DNA of 39,482 nucleotides from Agrococcus baldri. GTDB lineage: Bacteria > Actinomycetota > Actinomycetes > Actinomycetales > Microbacteriaceae. The DNA is taken from contig BJUU01000025.1 of assembly GCA_007988785.1 (NCBI GenBank), positions 1-39,482 on the forward strand, read 5' to 3'. The translations under genes and the position numbers were made by a program. Shown here piece by piece: positions 20,851 through 29,965 of this stretch (the stretch's first letter is position 1; every line of letters begins with the position of its first letter). The notes below the pieces were generated by a model. That model ran no database searches. It had not been told where the DNA came from and saw only the letters and a list, made by a program, of their open reading frames with translations.

Positions 20851-23812
20851 GCAGGTTGACGTCTCGGCGCTCCAGCTCGACGTCAACTACGGCTATCTGA
20901 GCCGGTCCGCAAGCGCCCCGAAGAAGACCCATCCGCAGGTCATCGTCAACAGCGATGGCACCTCCATGCTGCGTGCGCTGCGCGAGGAGCTGAAGCAGAG
21001 CTCCAGTTTCACGTTCTCCGTCGCGTTCATCTCTCCTGGAGCCATAGCGCTGCTGAAGCAAGAGCTGGTCGAGTATGCAGGCCGCGGGCGCATCGTCACC
21101 TCTGACTATCTGGGGTTCAATTCCCCGGCTGCGTTCGGAGAGCTGCTCAACCTCGCTCGTCTTGGCTTCGATGTTCGCCTACACGAACAGACGGACTTCC
21201 ATCCGAAGGGCTACGTCTTCGAGCACGCCGAGCACGTGACTGCCATCGTCGGGAGCTCCAACCTGACTAAGGCTGCGTTGGTTTCGAACCATGAATGGAA
21301 CCTTCGGGTCTCGTCCGGACCCGAGAGTGACCTGACCGACCAGTTCGGTGATCTCGTCGAGCGCCAGCTCGCAAACTCGGTCCCGCTCACGCAGGACTGG
21401 GTTGATCGGTACGCCGAGCACTACGTTCCCATGGCTCGACGGGAACAGTCGCCCGTCGAGCGTGCTCTGCGTCGTCGAGTCGAACGCGACCCAACCACCA
21501 ACCGTGATGCCCTCCAGCGCGTTGACACGTTCACCCAGGACACTGACCCCCCTACGAAACACATCGTTCCCAACGCAATGCAGCAAGAAGCGCTGCTTGC
21601 CATCGATTCCATCCGCAAGGAGGGCAAACGTCGTGCCGTGGTGATCTCCGCCACAGGTACGGGCAAGACGATCCTCTCGGCACTCGACGTTCGCTCCGTC
21701 AGTCCCAAGCGGTTGCTCTTCGTCGTCCACCGTGAACAGATTCTCGATCGGGCCATCGAAGAGTTCCGACGGGTCATGGAGGCACCGGCCGACCAGTTCG
21801 GCAAGCTCACGGGCACGTCGAAACAGACCGGCGCCCGGTATCTGTTCGCTACGGTTCAAACCCTTGCGCGGTCCGATGTTTTGAACACGTTCGCTCCGGA
21901 AGCGTTCGACTACATCTTGTTGGATGAAGTGCATCGAGCCGGGGCGAAACAGCACCGTGCAGTGATCGACCACTTCAAGCCCGAGTTCCTCCTCGGCATG
22001 ACCGCGACACCAGAGCGCAGCGACGGTTTCAACGTCTTCGAGTTGTTCGACTTCAACGTCCCTTACGAGATCCGGCTCAACAAAGCACTCGAAGCTGACA
22101 TGCTCGCGCCGTTCCATTACTACGGCGTGACCGACGTCGAGTTCGCGGACGGCTCCACGATTGACGAGCTGTCATCCGTGTCGAAGCTCGCTTCCTCGAT
22201 CCGCGTCAACCACATCGTCGACGCAATCACGACCTACGGCCATGCCGGTGTCGGCGTACGAGGCCTCATGTTCTGCAGCCGCAAGGACGAAGCGTACGAG
22301 CTGTCGGCGGCGCTGAATGAGCAAGTGATCTACGGCCATCGCCTGCGTACGGTCGCGCTCACCGGTGATGACTCAATCGAGCGCCGTGAGCGGATCGTAG
22401 AGCAGCTCGAGGCCGGAGAGCTCGACTACATCCTGACGGTCGACATCTTCAATGAAGGTGTCGATATTCCGTCGGTAAACCAGGTGGTCATGCTGCGCCA
22501 GACGCAGTCTGCGATCGTGTTCGTGCAGCAGCTCGGCCGCGGCCTCCGCAAGGCGCCCGGCAAGGACTACCTGGTCGTCATCGACTTCATCGGCAACTAC
22601 GCCAACAACTACCTGATCCCCGTCGCGCTCTTTGGTGACGAGTCGTTGAACCGGGAGTCCGTCCGGCAACACCTCGTCAGTGCGGAGGAGGTCGGCGTCA
22701 TTGCGGGCATGTCATCGGTGCGGTTCGACCGGATCGCCCAAGCGCGGGTGCTGCACTCGATCTCGCAGACAAAGTTCGACAGCTGGCAGAACCTCAAGGC
22801 CGCGATCGACACACTCGCGAACCGGCTCGGTCACACACCGGCGCTGATGGACTTCCTCAGGTTCGAGACGACAGACCCAGTTGTGGTGGCAACCAAGGCT
22901 GGCAACTACCCGGCACTCGTTGAAAGGCTTGTGAAGGAGGGCGCAGGTCTGACAGAGGCGGAGTCGCGATCCCTGAACCTGCTTTCTGCGGAGGTACTTC
23001 CTGCTAAGCGCAGGACCGAACTGCTGATGCTGCAACTGCTCCTCACGCGAGGGCGCATGACCTTCGATCAACTCAGAAGCGAGTTCGCGTCAGCCGAGGT
23101 CGCGGGCAGCGCCGCGGCCGTAGAGAGCGCTGCGGGGACGCTGACGCTCGACTTCCACACTGAGGCTGAGCGCCAGAAGTACGTCGCTCCCATTGTCGTG
23201 CGCGATACCGACGGTGGTCTCGCGGTGACGCCGGAGTTTGATTCCTCCTATCGCGAGTCGATGGCGTTCCGCAGTGCGGTGGATGACCTGCTCGCGACGG
23301 GCATGGCGCTGGTCGAACAACGCTATGACGAGACTCGGCCGTTCACGCCAGGGAAGCTCTACTCTCGCAAGGACGCGTGCCGACTGCTGCGCTGGAAGAA
23401 GAACGTCACGTCCACGATCTACGGTTATCGAGTCGACCAAGCGACAAGGACCTGCCCGATCTTCGTAACGCTGCACAAGTCGGACGGCATCACAGCGAGC
23501 ACGGCCTACGAGGACGCGCTGCTCAATCCTTCGACCATGCTTTGGTACACGCGTAGCCGGCGCACGCTCCAAAGCGGGGAGGTCGCCGCGATCGTCAGCA
23601 ATTCGGTCGACCTGCATGTCTTCGCAAAGAAGGACGACGCCGACGGCACCAACTTCTACTACCTAGGCAAGGCAAATGCCGAGTCGCCAGAGCAAACGAC
23701 GATGCCCGACGACAGCAGCAAGCTGCTCAGCGTCGTCCGTATGCTCCTGCACTTCGACGAGCCAGTGGACACGGCGATCTTCGACTACTTCCAGCCTGCG
23801 GTGACCATCTGA
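20840..23812 (+). CDS. PLD-nuclease / DEAH helicase / DUF3427 protein
   Basis: A 990-residue three-part protein. The N-terminal region is a phospholipase-D-like domain with one HxK motif (H121-P-K123) and GSSNLT. The middle is an SF2 helicase: Walker A ATGTGKT (K276), DEVH at 362-365, MTATPERSDG, and the second RecA lobe with VDIFNEGVDIPSV and QQLGRGLRKAPGK. The last about 300 residues match DUF3427 (FTPGKLYSRKDACRLLRWKKN...GYRVD). I chose the ATG at 20840 because the protein's first recognisable element begins soon after; the longer frame from 20738 runs inside the NUDIX gene. A nuclease-helicase of this build in an island suggests foreign-DNA attack. Confidence 0.9.
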   Translation: MSLEQVDVSALQLDVNYGYLSRSASAPKKTHPQVIVNSDGTSMLRALREELKQSSSFTFSVAFISPGAIALLKQELVEYAGRGRIVTSDYLGFNSPAAFGELLNLARLGFDVRLHEQTDFHPKGYVFEHAEHVTAIVGSSNLTKAALVSNHEWNLRVSSGPESDLTDQFGDLVERQLANSVPLTQDWVDRYAEHYVPMARREQSPVERALRRRVERDPTTNRDALQRVDTFTQDTDPPTKHIVPNAMQQEALLAIDSIRKEGKRRAVVISATGTGKTILSALDVRSVSPKRLLFVVHREQILDRAIEEFRRVMEAPADQFGKLTGTSKQTGARYLFATVQTLARSDVLNTFAPEAFDYILLDEVHRAGAKQHRAVIDHFKPEFLLGMTATPERSDGFNVFELFDFNVPYEIRLNKALEADMLAPFHYYGVTDVEFADGSTIDELSSVSKLASSIRVNHIVDAITTYGHAGVGVRGLMFCSRKDEAYELSAALNEQVIYGHRLRTVALTGDDSIERRERIVEQLEAGELDYILTVDIFNEGVDIPSVNQVVMLRQTQSAIVFVQQLGRGLRKAPGKDYLVVIDFIGNYANNYLIPVALFGDESLNRESVRQHLVSAEEVGVIAGMSSVRFDRIAQARVLHSISQTKFDSWQNLKAAIDTLANRLGHTPALMDFLRFETTDPVVVATKAGNYPALVERLVKEGAGLTEAESRSLNLLSAEVLPAKRRTELLMLQLLLTRGRMTFDQLRSEFASAEVAGSAAAVESAAGTLTLDFHTEAERQKYVAPIVVRDTDGGLAVTPEFDSSYRESMAFRSAVDDLLATGMALVEQRYDETRPFTPGKLYSRKDACRLLRWKKNVTSTIYGYRVDQATRTCPIFVTLHKSDGITASTAYEDALLNPSTMLWYTRSRRTLQSGEVAAIVSNSVDLHVFAKKDDADGTNFYYLGKANAESPEQTTMPDDSSKLLSVVRMLLHFDEPVDTAIFDYFQPAVTI

Positions 23813-23923
23813 TCGCAGCGCTCAGGCGGATCTGGCCAGCATCGTCGCTTTCGCGCGCTCGTCCTCGATAGGTGCTGCGAGCCGCGCTAGCTATGCTGGC
23901 GGCAACCGAGGAACGGGAACCGC

Positions 23924-25090
23924 ATGCTTGCTAAATCAGGGTTGGATCTGGACGAGGCTCCGGACGAGACCGATGACGAAGAGCTCGACGTCGATATTGA
24001 AGAGGCCGAGGCTCTCGATGACCCCGGTGACGAGCTTCAACCCCGTTGGGACAAGCACCACCGTGAGCTCCTCACGAGCGTGTTGGACTACAACCTGAAC
24101 ACGCTGTCTGACCTGGTCGCCACCGATCAGATTGACCTGTCTCCGCGGTATCAACGCCGAGACAGGTGGAAGCCCGATCGTCAATCGCGCCTGATCGAGT
24201 CGTTCTTCATGAATGTGCCGATCCCACCGATATTTCTGAACGAGGATGACTACGGAAAATACTCGGTCATCGACGGTAAGCAGCGCCTCACAGCGATTCA
24301 CGAGTTTATGCGTGGACGCCTGAGGTTGAAAGGGCTGAAAGTCTTTCAGGAGCTGAACGATAAGACTGTGGACGATCTAAGTCCTAGCCTGCGTTCGGTA
24401 ATTGGCACAAGAGCGAACCTTCGGGCGACCATAATTTTGCGCCAATCCAATAAGGAAGTGAAGTTTGAGGTGTTTCGACGCCTTAACACCGGCGGCGTCT
24501 CACTGAACCCGCAAGAAATCCGGAATAGCACTTGGCCGGGACCGCTGAACGAACTGTTGCTCGACCTGTCCGAGGATGCAACGTTCCGTCGACTCCTCGG
24601 TATGGCCAAGCCTGCGACCTCAACCTTGTTTAAGGAGATGCGCGACGTTGAGCTGGTGTTAAGGTTCTTCGCATTCCGGGAAGATTGGGCCACTTTCAGC
24701 GGCGGAATGGCAAAGCGGCTAGACCAGTTCATGGCGGATAATCAGCGAGCGAGCCAGGGAGCTTTGGACGAGATGAAGTCCTCGTTTCTCGGTACTCTCG
24801 AGACCGTCGAGGCCGCTTTCGGAGCGACCGCGTTCCGACGGTTCAACCCAGAGAGTAAGTCCTGGCGGAAGCCGGTGCTCGCCGCCCTGTTCGATGCGCA
24901 GATGTTTGCTGCCATGAGCTGGCGCCCCGAGCGACTCGCCCCACACGCGCAGCAGATCCAATCAGCCTACGAACAGCTCTTTTCTGATGCAGAGTTCAGG
25001 CAGGCAATTGACGCCGCAACTAACACTCCTGCCCGGTTCCGGTCCAGGATCGAGATCACGCGAAAGCTTCTCACTGAGATCGTTTCATAG
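23924..25090 (+). CDS. DUF262 domain protein (ParB/GmrS-like)
   Basis: A 388-residue protein with an acidic N-terminus of about 40 residues and a DUF262 domain: LSPRYQRRDRWKPDRQSRLI (YQRRxxW at 76-82), then IPPIFLNED, VIDGKQRLTAI (115-125, the DGxQR motif) and FRRLNTGGVSLNPQEIRN. There is no HNH or DUF1524 nuclease at the C-terminus, unlike GmrSD. The DGxQR fold binds and hydrolyses nucleotides in studied relatives. GAGGAACGGG precedes the ATG. The stop codon is immediately followed by the ATG of a HEPN gene. Base composition is clearly more AT-rich than that of the metNIQ genes. Confidence 0.88.
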   Translation: MLAKSGLDLDEAPDETDDEELDVDIEEAEALDDPGDELQPRWDKHHRELLTSVLDYNLNTLSDLVATDQIDLSPRYQRRDRWKPDRQSRLIESFFMNVPIPPIFLNEDDYGKYSVIDGKQRLTAIHEFMRGRLRLKGLKVFQELNDKTVDDLSPSLRSVIGTRANLRATIILRQSNKEVKFEVFRRLNTGGVSLNPQEIRNSTWPGPLNELLLDLSEDATFRRLLGMAKPATSTLFKEMRDVELVLRFFAFREDWATFSGGMAKRLDQFMADNQRASQGALDEMKSSFLGTLETVEAAFGATAFRRFNPESKSWRKPVLAALFDAQMFAAMSWRPERLAPHAQQIQSAYEQLFSDAEFRQAIDAATNTPARFRSRIEITRKLLTEIVS

Positions 25091-25795
25091 ATGAGCGACG
25101 CGCTCACAAACTACCTTGCGGCGAACACCAACGTAGCGGCATTGCTCGCGCTAGAGGGGGGCTTCCGCGATCCGCCAGGTCTGCAGGATCAGGCCGCCGT
25201 GGAAGGGCTACGCGGGGGGTGCGTAGTTTTGATGGTCGCGGGCTTCGAGAACTATCTCAAAGAGGCGATCGCGGAGGTTTTCGATCGCATTAACAGCGCG
25301 AGTCCTGCATGCGAATTTCATCGGTTGCCCTTGCTGCTGCAGGCGCAGGCCGTGTACACGGGTCTGAATGCTGCCATGAACGCCAAGCCCTGGGATTCTT
25401 TGAAGGACAAGCAGCTACGCCTGCCCGGAGTTTTGGCGGCTGTCGCGCGGATTAGTCGTGGAGAGATCCTGAGTCAAGAAATTGCGGAAACCGCGGGTAA
25501 CCCAAATTCGGACCAGGTCAAGTCAGTGTTCAGGACAGTCGGTTTGTCCAACGTGTTTGGCAATATCAAGCCTGGATTTGACGCAGCTTGGGGCGGCCCG
25601 ACCGCACAAACCTTCATCGCCAATAACCTCGACGCAGTCGTCCAGCGGCGCCATGTCGTCGCGCACACCGCTTCAATCCTTTCGACCTCTAGAACTGATC
25701 TCCACGAGTGGAAGCGCTTCCTGCAGTGCTTCGTTTCGCAGCTAGACGCGGCTCTCGAGCGCCACATTGGTCGAGTCATCAGGAACGCTCAGTAG
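25091..25795 (+). CDS. HEPN-domain protein (MAE_28990 / RiboL-PSP type), putative RNase
   Basis: A 234-residue protein. VVLMVAGFENYLKEAIAEVFDRIN is the first HEPN helix pair and NNLDAVVQRRHVVAHTA carries the catalytic RX4H motif (R187 to H192). This agrees with HEPN families of the MAE_28990 or RiboL-PSP type, which are predicted RNases in defence systems. Its ATG touches the DUF262 stop (TAGATG), so the two are translated together and likely form a sensor plus toxin unit. Family level is fairly sure, the specific subfamily less so. Confidence 0.8.
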   Translation: MSDALTNYLAANTNVAALLALEGGFRDPPGLQDQAAVEGLRGGCVVLMVAGFENYLKEAIAEVFDRINSASPACEFHRLPLLLQAQAVYTGLNAAMNAKPWDSLKDKQLRLPGVLAAVARISRGEILSQEIAETAGNPNSDQVKSVFRTVGLSNVFGNIKPGFDAAWGGPTAQTFIANNLDAVVQRRHVVAHTASILSTSRTDLHEWKRFLQCFVSQLDAALERHIGRVIRNAQ

Positions 25796-25860
25796 GGGTT
25801 GTCTCTGCGGTCGAGGAGGCTCCGCGTCCTGACGGCCTCTTGGCTGCTGAAGGGTCGTCG

Positions 25861-25980
25861 CTCGCTCGGCGATCTCGTCGAGTGGCGTGAGCACCGCGAG
25901 ATGCTCAGTGAAAGCGTGGCGCCGATATACAGCGGGTCCTCAGTTGGGAGGTGCCGTCGAGGTCGGTGAGGATGACGTCT
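25861..25980 (-). pseudogene. Decayed 3' end fragment of NERD-UvrD helicase gene, copy 1
   Basis: About 120 bases align with 32636-32760 of the helicase gene on the same strand: the shared blocks include CTCGGCGATCTCGTCGAG, GTGAGCAC and GGCGCCGAT. The reverse reading gives VILTDLDG and then loses frame. It does not code for anything now. The rest of 25796-26219 shows no gene I can support. Confidence 0.7.
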
Positions 25981-26219
25981 GGCTCCCAATCGTTTGTCGT
26001 ACCTGGCACATTGGTTCGTGATGCAACTGCCTTGGGCCCAGAGCGTCTAGGTCGAAGGGCGACGAGGAATCAGGCCGCGTGCGCCTCAACGCTGCGGCCG
26101 CTAAGCCACCGGCCCGGGCAAGCTGGCCTAGTGTGGATCGCGCGGGATAGCCGCCGCACGCCGTGCGGCTTCAGCTGGTGGCCAACGCGCAGTCAAACGG
26201 CGTGTATCGAGGGAGATCA

Positions 26220-27968
26220 ATGCGGATTACGGAAGCGACTGTCGGAAACTACAGATCGATCGGTCGACAGACGCACTTCGCGCTGTCCGACCTCACCACA
26301 TTGATCGGACCCAACAACGAAGGCAAAAGCAACTTGCTGCGTTCCCTGGCTCTTGGGCTTCGCGTTATAGACGCCTGGGGCAGGCTGCCCGAGCACATTA
26401 CGGGTACCGGAGAGCTGTCGGGGCGCCAGGTTGCGCTGGTCTATGACTCGTTTCATCCGCGCCGAAGGCCCGATCGGCATCGGGATGTCAACTACGACTG
26501 GACTTCCGACTACCCGCTTTCAAAGCAAGCGACTAAGAGTCCTCAACCGACGCTTGTTCGAATCACTTTCAGTCTCACGAACGAAGAGGTATCAGAATTT
26601 CGAGAACTAACAGGCTTGTCCAATAACGGCGCGTTGCCGATCGAGCTCAAGTTCAGTCGAGCGAAAACTTCGTTACAAGTGGTTAAGCCCGGCAAAGGTG
26701 CTAAAGGTTACGCGAGCAAGGCCTCTGTGATCGCAAAATTTGTGAGCGAGCGCATCGACTACGTGATAGTTCCGGCCGTCCGAACGATGGAACAGGCGAT
26801 GGATCTCTTGAACCAATTGGCTTCTCTTCGCCTATCGGAGTTGGCGCAAACCGATGCATATCGCGACGCGCTGAGACAGGTCGATGAGCTGCGATCGAGT
26901 GTGGTCGAAAGCGTTCAGTCCGACCTCAAGGAGACCATTTCGACATACCTCGCGAACGTCGAAAGTGTCGAACTGACACGCCGAGACGTGCGCGCGGCGG
27001 AGGCGATAAGCCGCGTGATGATCGACGATGGCTCTCCGACATCTCTGGCACAGAAGGGCGACGGAGTGAAGAGTCTGTTCGCCCTCGCCCTGATCCAGCA
27101 TCTGGCGCACCAACGCGTCGATCAGGACAAATCCAACCTGGTGCTGCTGGTCGATGAGCCGGAGGCTCACTTGCACTCTCGTGCTGTACATGATCTTCTG
27201 ACTCTTTTCACGAAGATCGCCCGTGAACAGCAAGTAGTGCTCGCAACCCATAATCCGATCTTTGTCAACCGAGAAGCGATTTCCGCCAATGTTCTAGTGC
27301 GCGGCAACGCTGCCACTGCCGCTCCGTCCGTTCAGAGCATTCGCGAGGTCTTGGGGGTGGAGTTGCACGATAACCTCGATTCAGCGGAAGTCGTTGTGCT
27401 CGCCGAAGGCTGGACCGATGCCAAGATCCTCCCGGCTGTTCTTGCGTTCATCAACCCGAAAGCCGCGAAGGACATCGCATCCGGGCGTGTGATCTTCAAG
27501 GCGACTACCGGCACAGGAAAGCTGGGACGCTACATACAACGTGAGCGTTCAACTGCTTGCCGCATAATCGTGGCGCTTGACGGCGACAAGGCGGGAGATG
27601 ATCAAGCACAACGGTTGCACCGCGAGGGCGTCCTAGACTTGAGGAACATCTTCGTACTACGGGACTCGGGCCGCGACGCTTCAGAGATCGAAGATTTGCT
27701 TGACCCGAAATGCTACTTGGATGCACTGGAGGTCGAGTTCGGACGACGCTTTAGGGAGAACCAGTTTAAGAATCCGCGGGCGAAATGGTCTCGCAACTTC
27801 CTAGATGCAGCCTCGTCGCTCGGGCTTTCGGGGCCGGAGGAAGATCTTCTGTTGAAGGCGAAAGTGGCAGTGAGTGCGTCAGTCGTATCCGCTAGCGCGC
27901 AACCGATGAAGCCGACGTCGCTCCCTGTAGTTGAAGCCCTGAGTGAAGCTATCTGGAAACAGGACTGA
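26220..27968 (+). CDS. OLD-family ATPase with TOPRIM nuclease domain
   Basis: A 582-residue overcoming-lysogenization-defect protein. Walker A GPNNEGKSN is at 30-38, Walker B LLVDEPEAHLHSR follows and the switch motif is LATHNPIFVN. The TOPRIM part has VVLAEGWTDA (Glu396) and IVALDGDKAGDD (Asp454, Asp456). Standard family members are DNA nucleases gated by ATP, and GajA of Gabija belongs here. I chose the ATG at 26220 with GAGGGAG before it; the extra 19 residues upstream are not conserved-looking. No UvrD partner follows on the same strand, so it is a solo OLD or one that lost its partner. Codons are noticeably AT-richer than the core. Confidence 0.9.
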   Translation: MRITEATVGNYRSIGRQTHFALSDLTTLIGPNNEGKSNLLRSLALGLRVIDAWGRLPEHITGTGELSGRQVALVYDSFHPRRRPDRHRDVNYDWTSDYPLSKQATKSPQPTLVRITFSLTNEEVSEFRELTGLSNNGALPIELKFSRAKTSLQVVKPGKGAKGYASKASVIAKFVSERIDYVIVPAVRTMEQAMDLLNQLASLRLSELAQTDAYRDALRQVDELRSSVVESVQSDLKETISTYLANVESVELTRRDVRAAEAISRVMIDDGSPTSLAQKGDGVKSLFALALIQHLAHQRVDQDKSNLVLLVDEPEAHLHSRAVHDLLTLFTKIAREQQVVLATHNPIFVNREAISANVLVRGNAATAAPSVQSIREVLGVELHDNLDSAEVVVLAEGWTDAKILPAVLAFINPKAAKDIASGRVIFKATTGTGKLGRYIQRERSTACRIIVALDGDKAGDDQAQRLHREGVLDLRNIFVLRDSGRDASEIEDLLDPKCYLDALEVEFGRRFRENQFKNPRAKWSRNFLDAASSLGLSGPEEDLLLKAKVAVSASVVSASAQPMKPTSLPVVEALSEAIWKQD

Positions 27969-28074
27969 GGTAGAGAACGTTCGTCGCTCCGGCTCGACCT
28001 CGCGGGTGTTGGGTTCCGGTGACGACCCATCGCGCGTCGACAGCTGCAGGAAGTCTGGGAAGTGCGGCACTCCG

Positions 28075-28165
28075 CCGGCGCACTCGATGGCAGCTCGTCG
28101 TCAGGGTTGCAGAGCGCGCACGCCCGCAGGTTCAGACAGCCGCATCCGCAACGGATGCAGCCGTC
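28075..28165 (-). pseudogene. C-terminal fragment of a SoxR-like MerR regulator
   Basis: Reading leftward from about 28165 gives DGCIRCGCGCLNLRACAL followed by CNPDDEL. This resembles the iron-sulphur segment of SoxR (C-I-G-C-G-C-L-S...C.L.NP.D) with a two-residue insertion in the Cys cluster. No helix-turn-helix part is present upstream. It is a remnant in the 370-base gap after the OLD gene; otherwise I see nothing in 27969-28330. Confidence 0.45.
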
Positions 28166-28339
28166 GAGCTAGAAGGCTAAGAGGCGATGTTCGGTAGGAG
28201 CTGCGGCGCTACTGCCCATGCCGGCCGAGTACGCCGCCACTCAGTGTTGACGGCTGAGGCCTCTGCGGTGGTTCTTCGACTGTGTGCGCTGAGGGTGGTC
28301 ATGCCCTGAGCGGTCAACAGTCAACGTGACGTCGGCGGA

Positions 28340-28834
28340 TCAGGTCGGCATCGATGCCCGCTCCGCGTTCTCCTCGAGCGAGGTCAGCGCGACGACGACG
28401 CTCGGTGGCGCGGGTAGCGCCGATGTAAAGCCGGTCTTCCTGCTGTGAGTAGCGCCGTCGCCGTCGGCGAGGATGACGACCTGAGCTTCGAGCCTTTTGA
28501 AAGCGTGGACCGTGCCCCACGGTGTGCCATTGGCGTCCCTGTCGTGGCGAGCCAGGGCATCCGCCACTGCACCGGTGGCACGGCTCACGGCCGAGGCCCC
28601 GGCGGTCTCGTGGGGCTCTCGGGCGTCCTTCCAGAGGGCGATGAAGGCGTTGGCCAAGAGCTGCTGCTGCTCGCCCTCGTCGCGGTAGCGGACGATCTGG
28701 AGGGGATGCTCGTCGGGTTCGTCCTCGTCGAAATCGCGGTCGAAGCCGATGTAGAGGTCGGCGCTAAGCAGGCGCTCGATGAGCTCAGCGAGCTGCGGCG
28801 GCCGGCGCACGTTGTTGGCGAGGGTCGCTGTCAT
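28340..28834 (-). pseudogene. Decayed 3' fragment of NERD-UvrD helicase gene, copy 2
   Basis: An open frame of 164 codons parallels the last third of the helicase at 32618-34385. TLANNVRRPPQLAELIERLL matches TLANNVRQSPDLAELIELML, and FDRDFDEDEPDEHPLQIVRYRDE matches FDRDFDEEEPDEPPLRIHRYRDE. It has lost about ten residues around the LILSPRR segment. Two compensating shifts put motif VI (RLYIGATRATER) out of frame, but the tail returns to frame and ends naturally. It has no ATPase motifs I-III and so cannot be a helicase. Confidence 0.8.
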
Positions 28835-29165
28835 CCGAGGCGTGCAGGGAGTGCCTTCGTGAACGCGGTCGTGCCAGCAGTCTCGCCCATGTCATGGGTG
28901 CTGGAGCCGTCCCGCAGATGCGCGCCGACCGCATCCATCAACTCCGTTGCGGCCTCGGGGTGGTCGAGATGGTCGAGCATCATCGATGCCGACCAGGTGG
29001 CGCCCACGGGGTTCGCGAGAACGCGGCGCGCGATGTCGGGCGCAGAGCCGTGCGCGGGCTCAAACATCGACGGGAGCGATGCCGATGGAGCCGGCGATCG
29101 CTGCGGCGAGGTCACCGAGGATGTCGCCGAAGAGGTTCGAGGCGACGATGACGTCGACGCAAAGC
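28831..29165 (-). pseudogene. 3' fragment of an isopropylmalate/isocitrate-type dehydrogenase
   Basis: Reading leftward: DVIVASNLFGDILGDLAAAIAGSIGIAP, then a frame change, then SMFEPAHGSAPDIARRVLANPVGATWSASMML. The latter is the signature end of the LeuB/Icd/tartrate dehydrogenase family. The N-terminal two thirds are missing, and several residues are lost at the frame change near 29070. Its natural stop (28831) touches the start of helicase fragment copy 2. Confidence 0.85.
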
Positions 29166-29178
29166 CGGCGGGATTCTC

Positions 29179-29952
29179 ATGACGGACGCTCCGATTCGGG
29201 CGTACGGCGGTCTCAGGATCCCCCGTGAGGCCTTGGAGGCCTTCGCCCGCCGCGTGACCGCGGGGGAGGTCCGCCTGCATGCCCACCACGACAACCGGGT
29301 GCGCATGCGCGATCTCATGGTCGACGTGATCGACGGCGACGACGTCGTGAGCGAGCTGCGGTTTGAGACAGACCTGCATGTGGAGGACCGGCGTTGGCTG
29401 AGGGCGATCCACCCCATGTCGGCGAGTCTGATGATGCCGATCGCTCGCGATGCGCAGCGTCCCATGCTCGACAACGCGGCGCTGTCGCTGAGCGCTGACC
29501 ACGCTTGGTTCGCGGATGCGGTGCTCATCGAGGCAGAGCAGCGCCTGCTCGCGAGCGGGGTTGAGCCCGACCGGCTGCAGGTGCAGCGCGCGCTGCAGTT
29601 CGAGTTCACTCCCGACCCTCAGATCTCTGTTGACATCGCGCTTCCACTGCTGCCGCCTTTGGCAGTCGGCCCGCTGTGGCATGCGATCGAGGCGCTCCTC
29701 GCGGGGCGGACGACACCCGAGCATGGGGACGTGGGGGCGGCAACCGTGATCAATGTCCGGATCGCCGACGGCGATCGGGCGGTGACGGCAGTCGTCGTCA
29801 CCGCGGACGAGGCGGTGGCCGAGCGTGCCATCCGGTCGCTCGAACAAGCGGTGGCGTCGTTCCTCGCGGACCCCGCCTCATCGACGCCCTCTGGGTCCGT
29901 GACGCTCTGGGACGAAGACAGCAGCGCATGGCTGCTGAGGGCATCCTGCTAG
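29179..29952 (+). CDS. Hypothetical protein
   Basis: A 257-residue protein that I do not recognise. It has no signal peptide, membrane helix or Cys cluster. Visible features are RIPREALEAFARRVTAGEVRLHAHHDNRVRMRDL, an acidic stretch DVIDGDDVVSELRFETDLHVED and a C-terminal half with alternating strands (VGAATVINVRIADGDRAVTAVVVTADEAVAERAI). GC and codon use look native. The start ATG at 29179 adjoins the dehydrogenase remnant and has only a weak ribosome-binding site. It lies between decayed fragments, so it is island cargo. Confidence 0.6.
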   Translation: MTDAPIRAYGGLRIPREALEAFARRVTAGEVRLHAHHDNRVRMRDLMVDVIDGDDVVSELRFETDLHVEDRRWLRAIHPMSASLMMPIARDAQRPMLDNAALSLSADHAWFADAVLIEAEQRLLASGVEPDRLQVQRALQFEFTPDPQISVDIALPLLPPLAVGPLWHAIEALLAGRTTPEHGDVGAATVINVRIADGDRAVTAVVVTADEAVAERAIRSLEQAVASFLADPASSTPSGSVTLWDEDSSAWLLRASC

Positions 29953-29965
29953 ACTCGCAAAGAAG

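Noticed and set aside
28445-29182. 245-codon plus-strand open frame
   Set aside because: It is opposite the helicase fragment and dehydrogenase fragment and has no coherent domain of its own.
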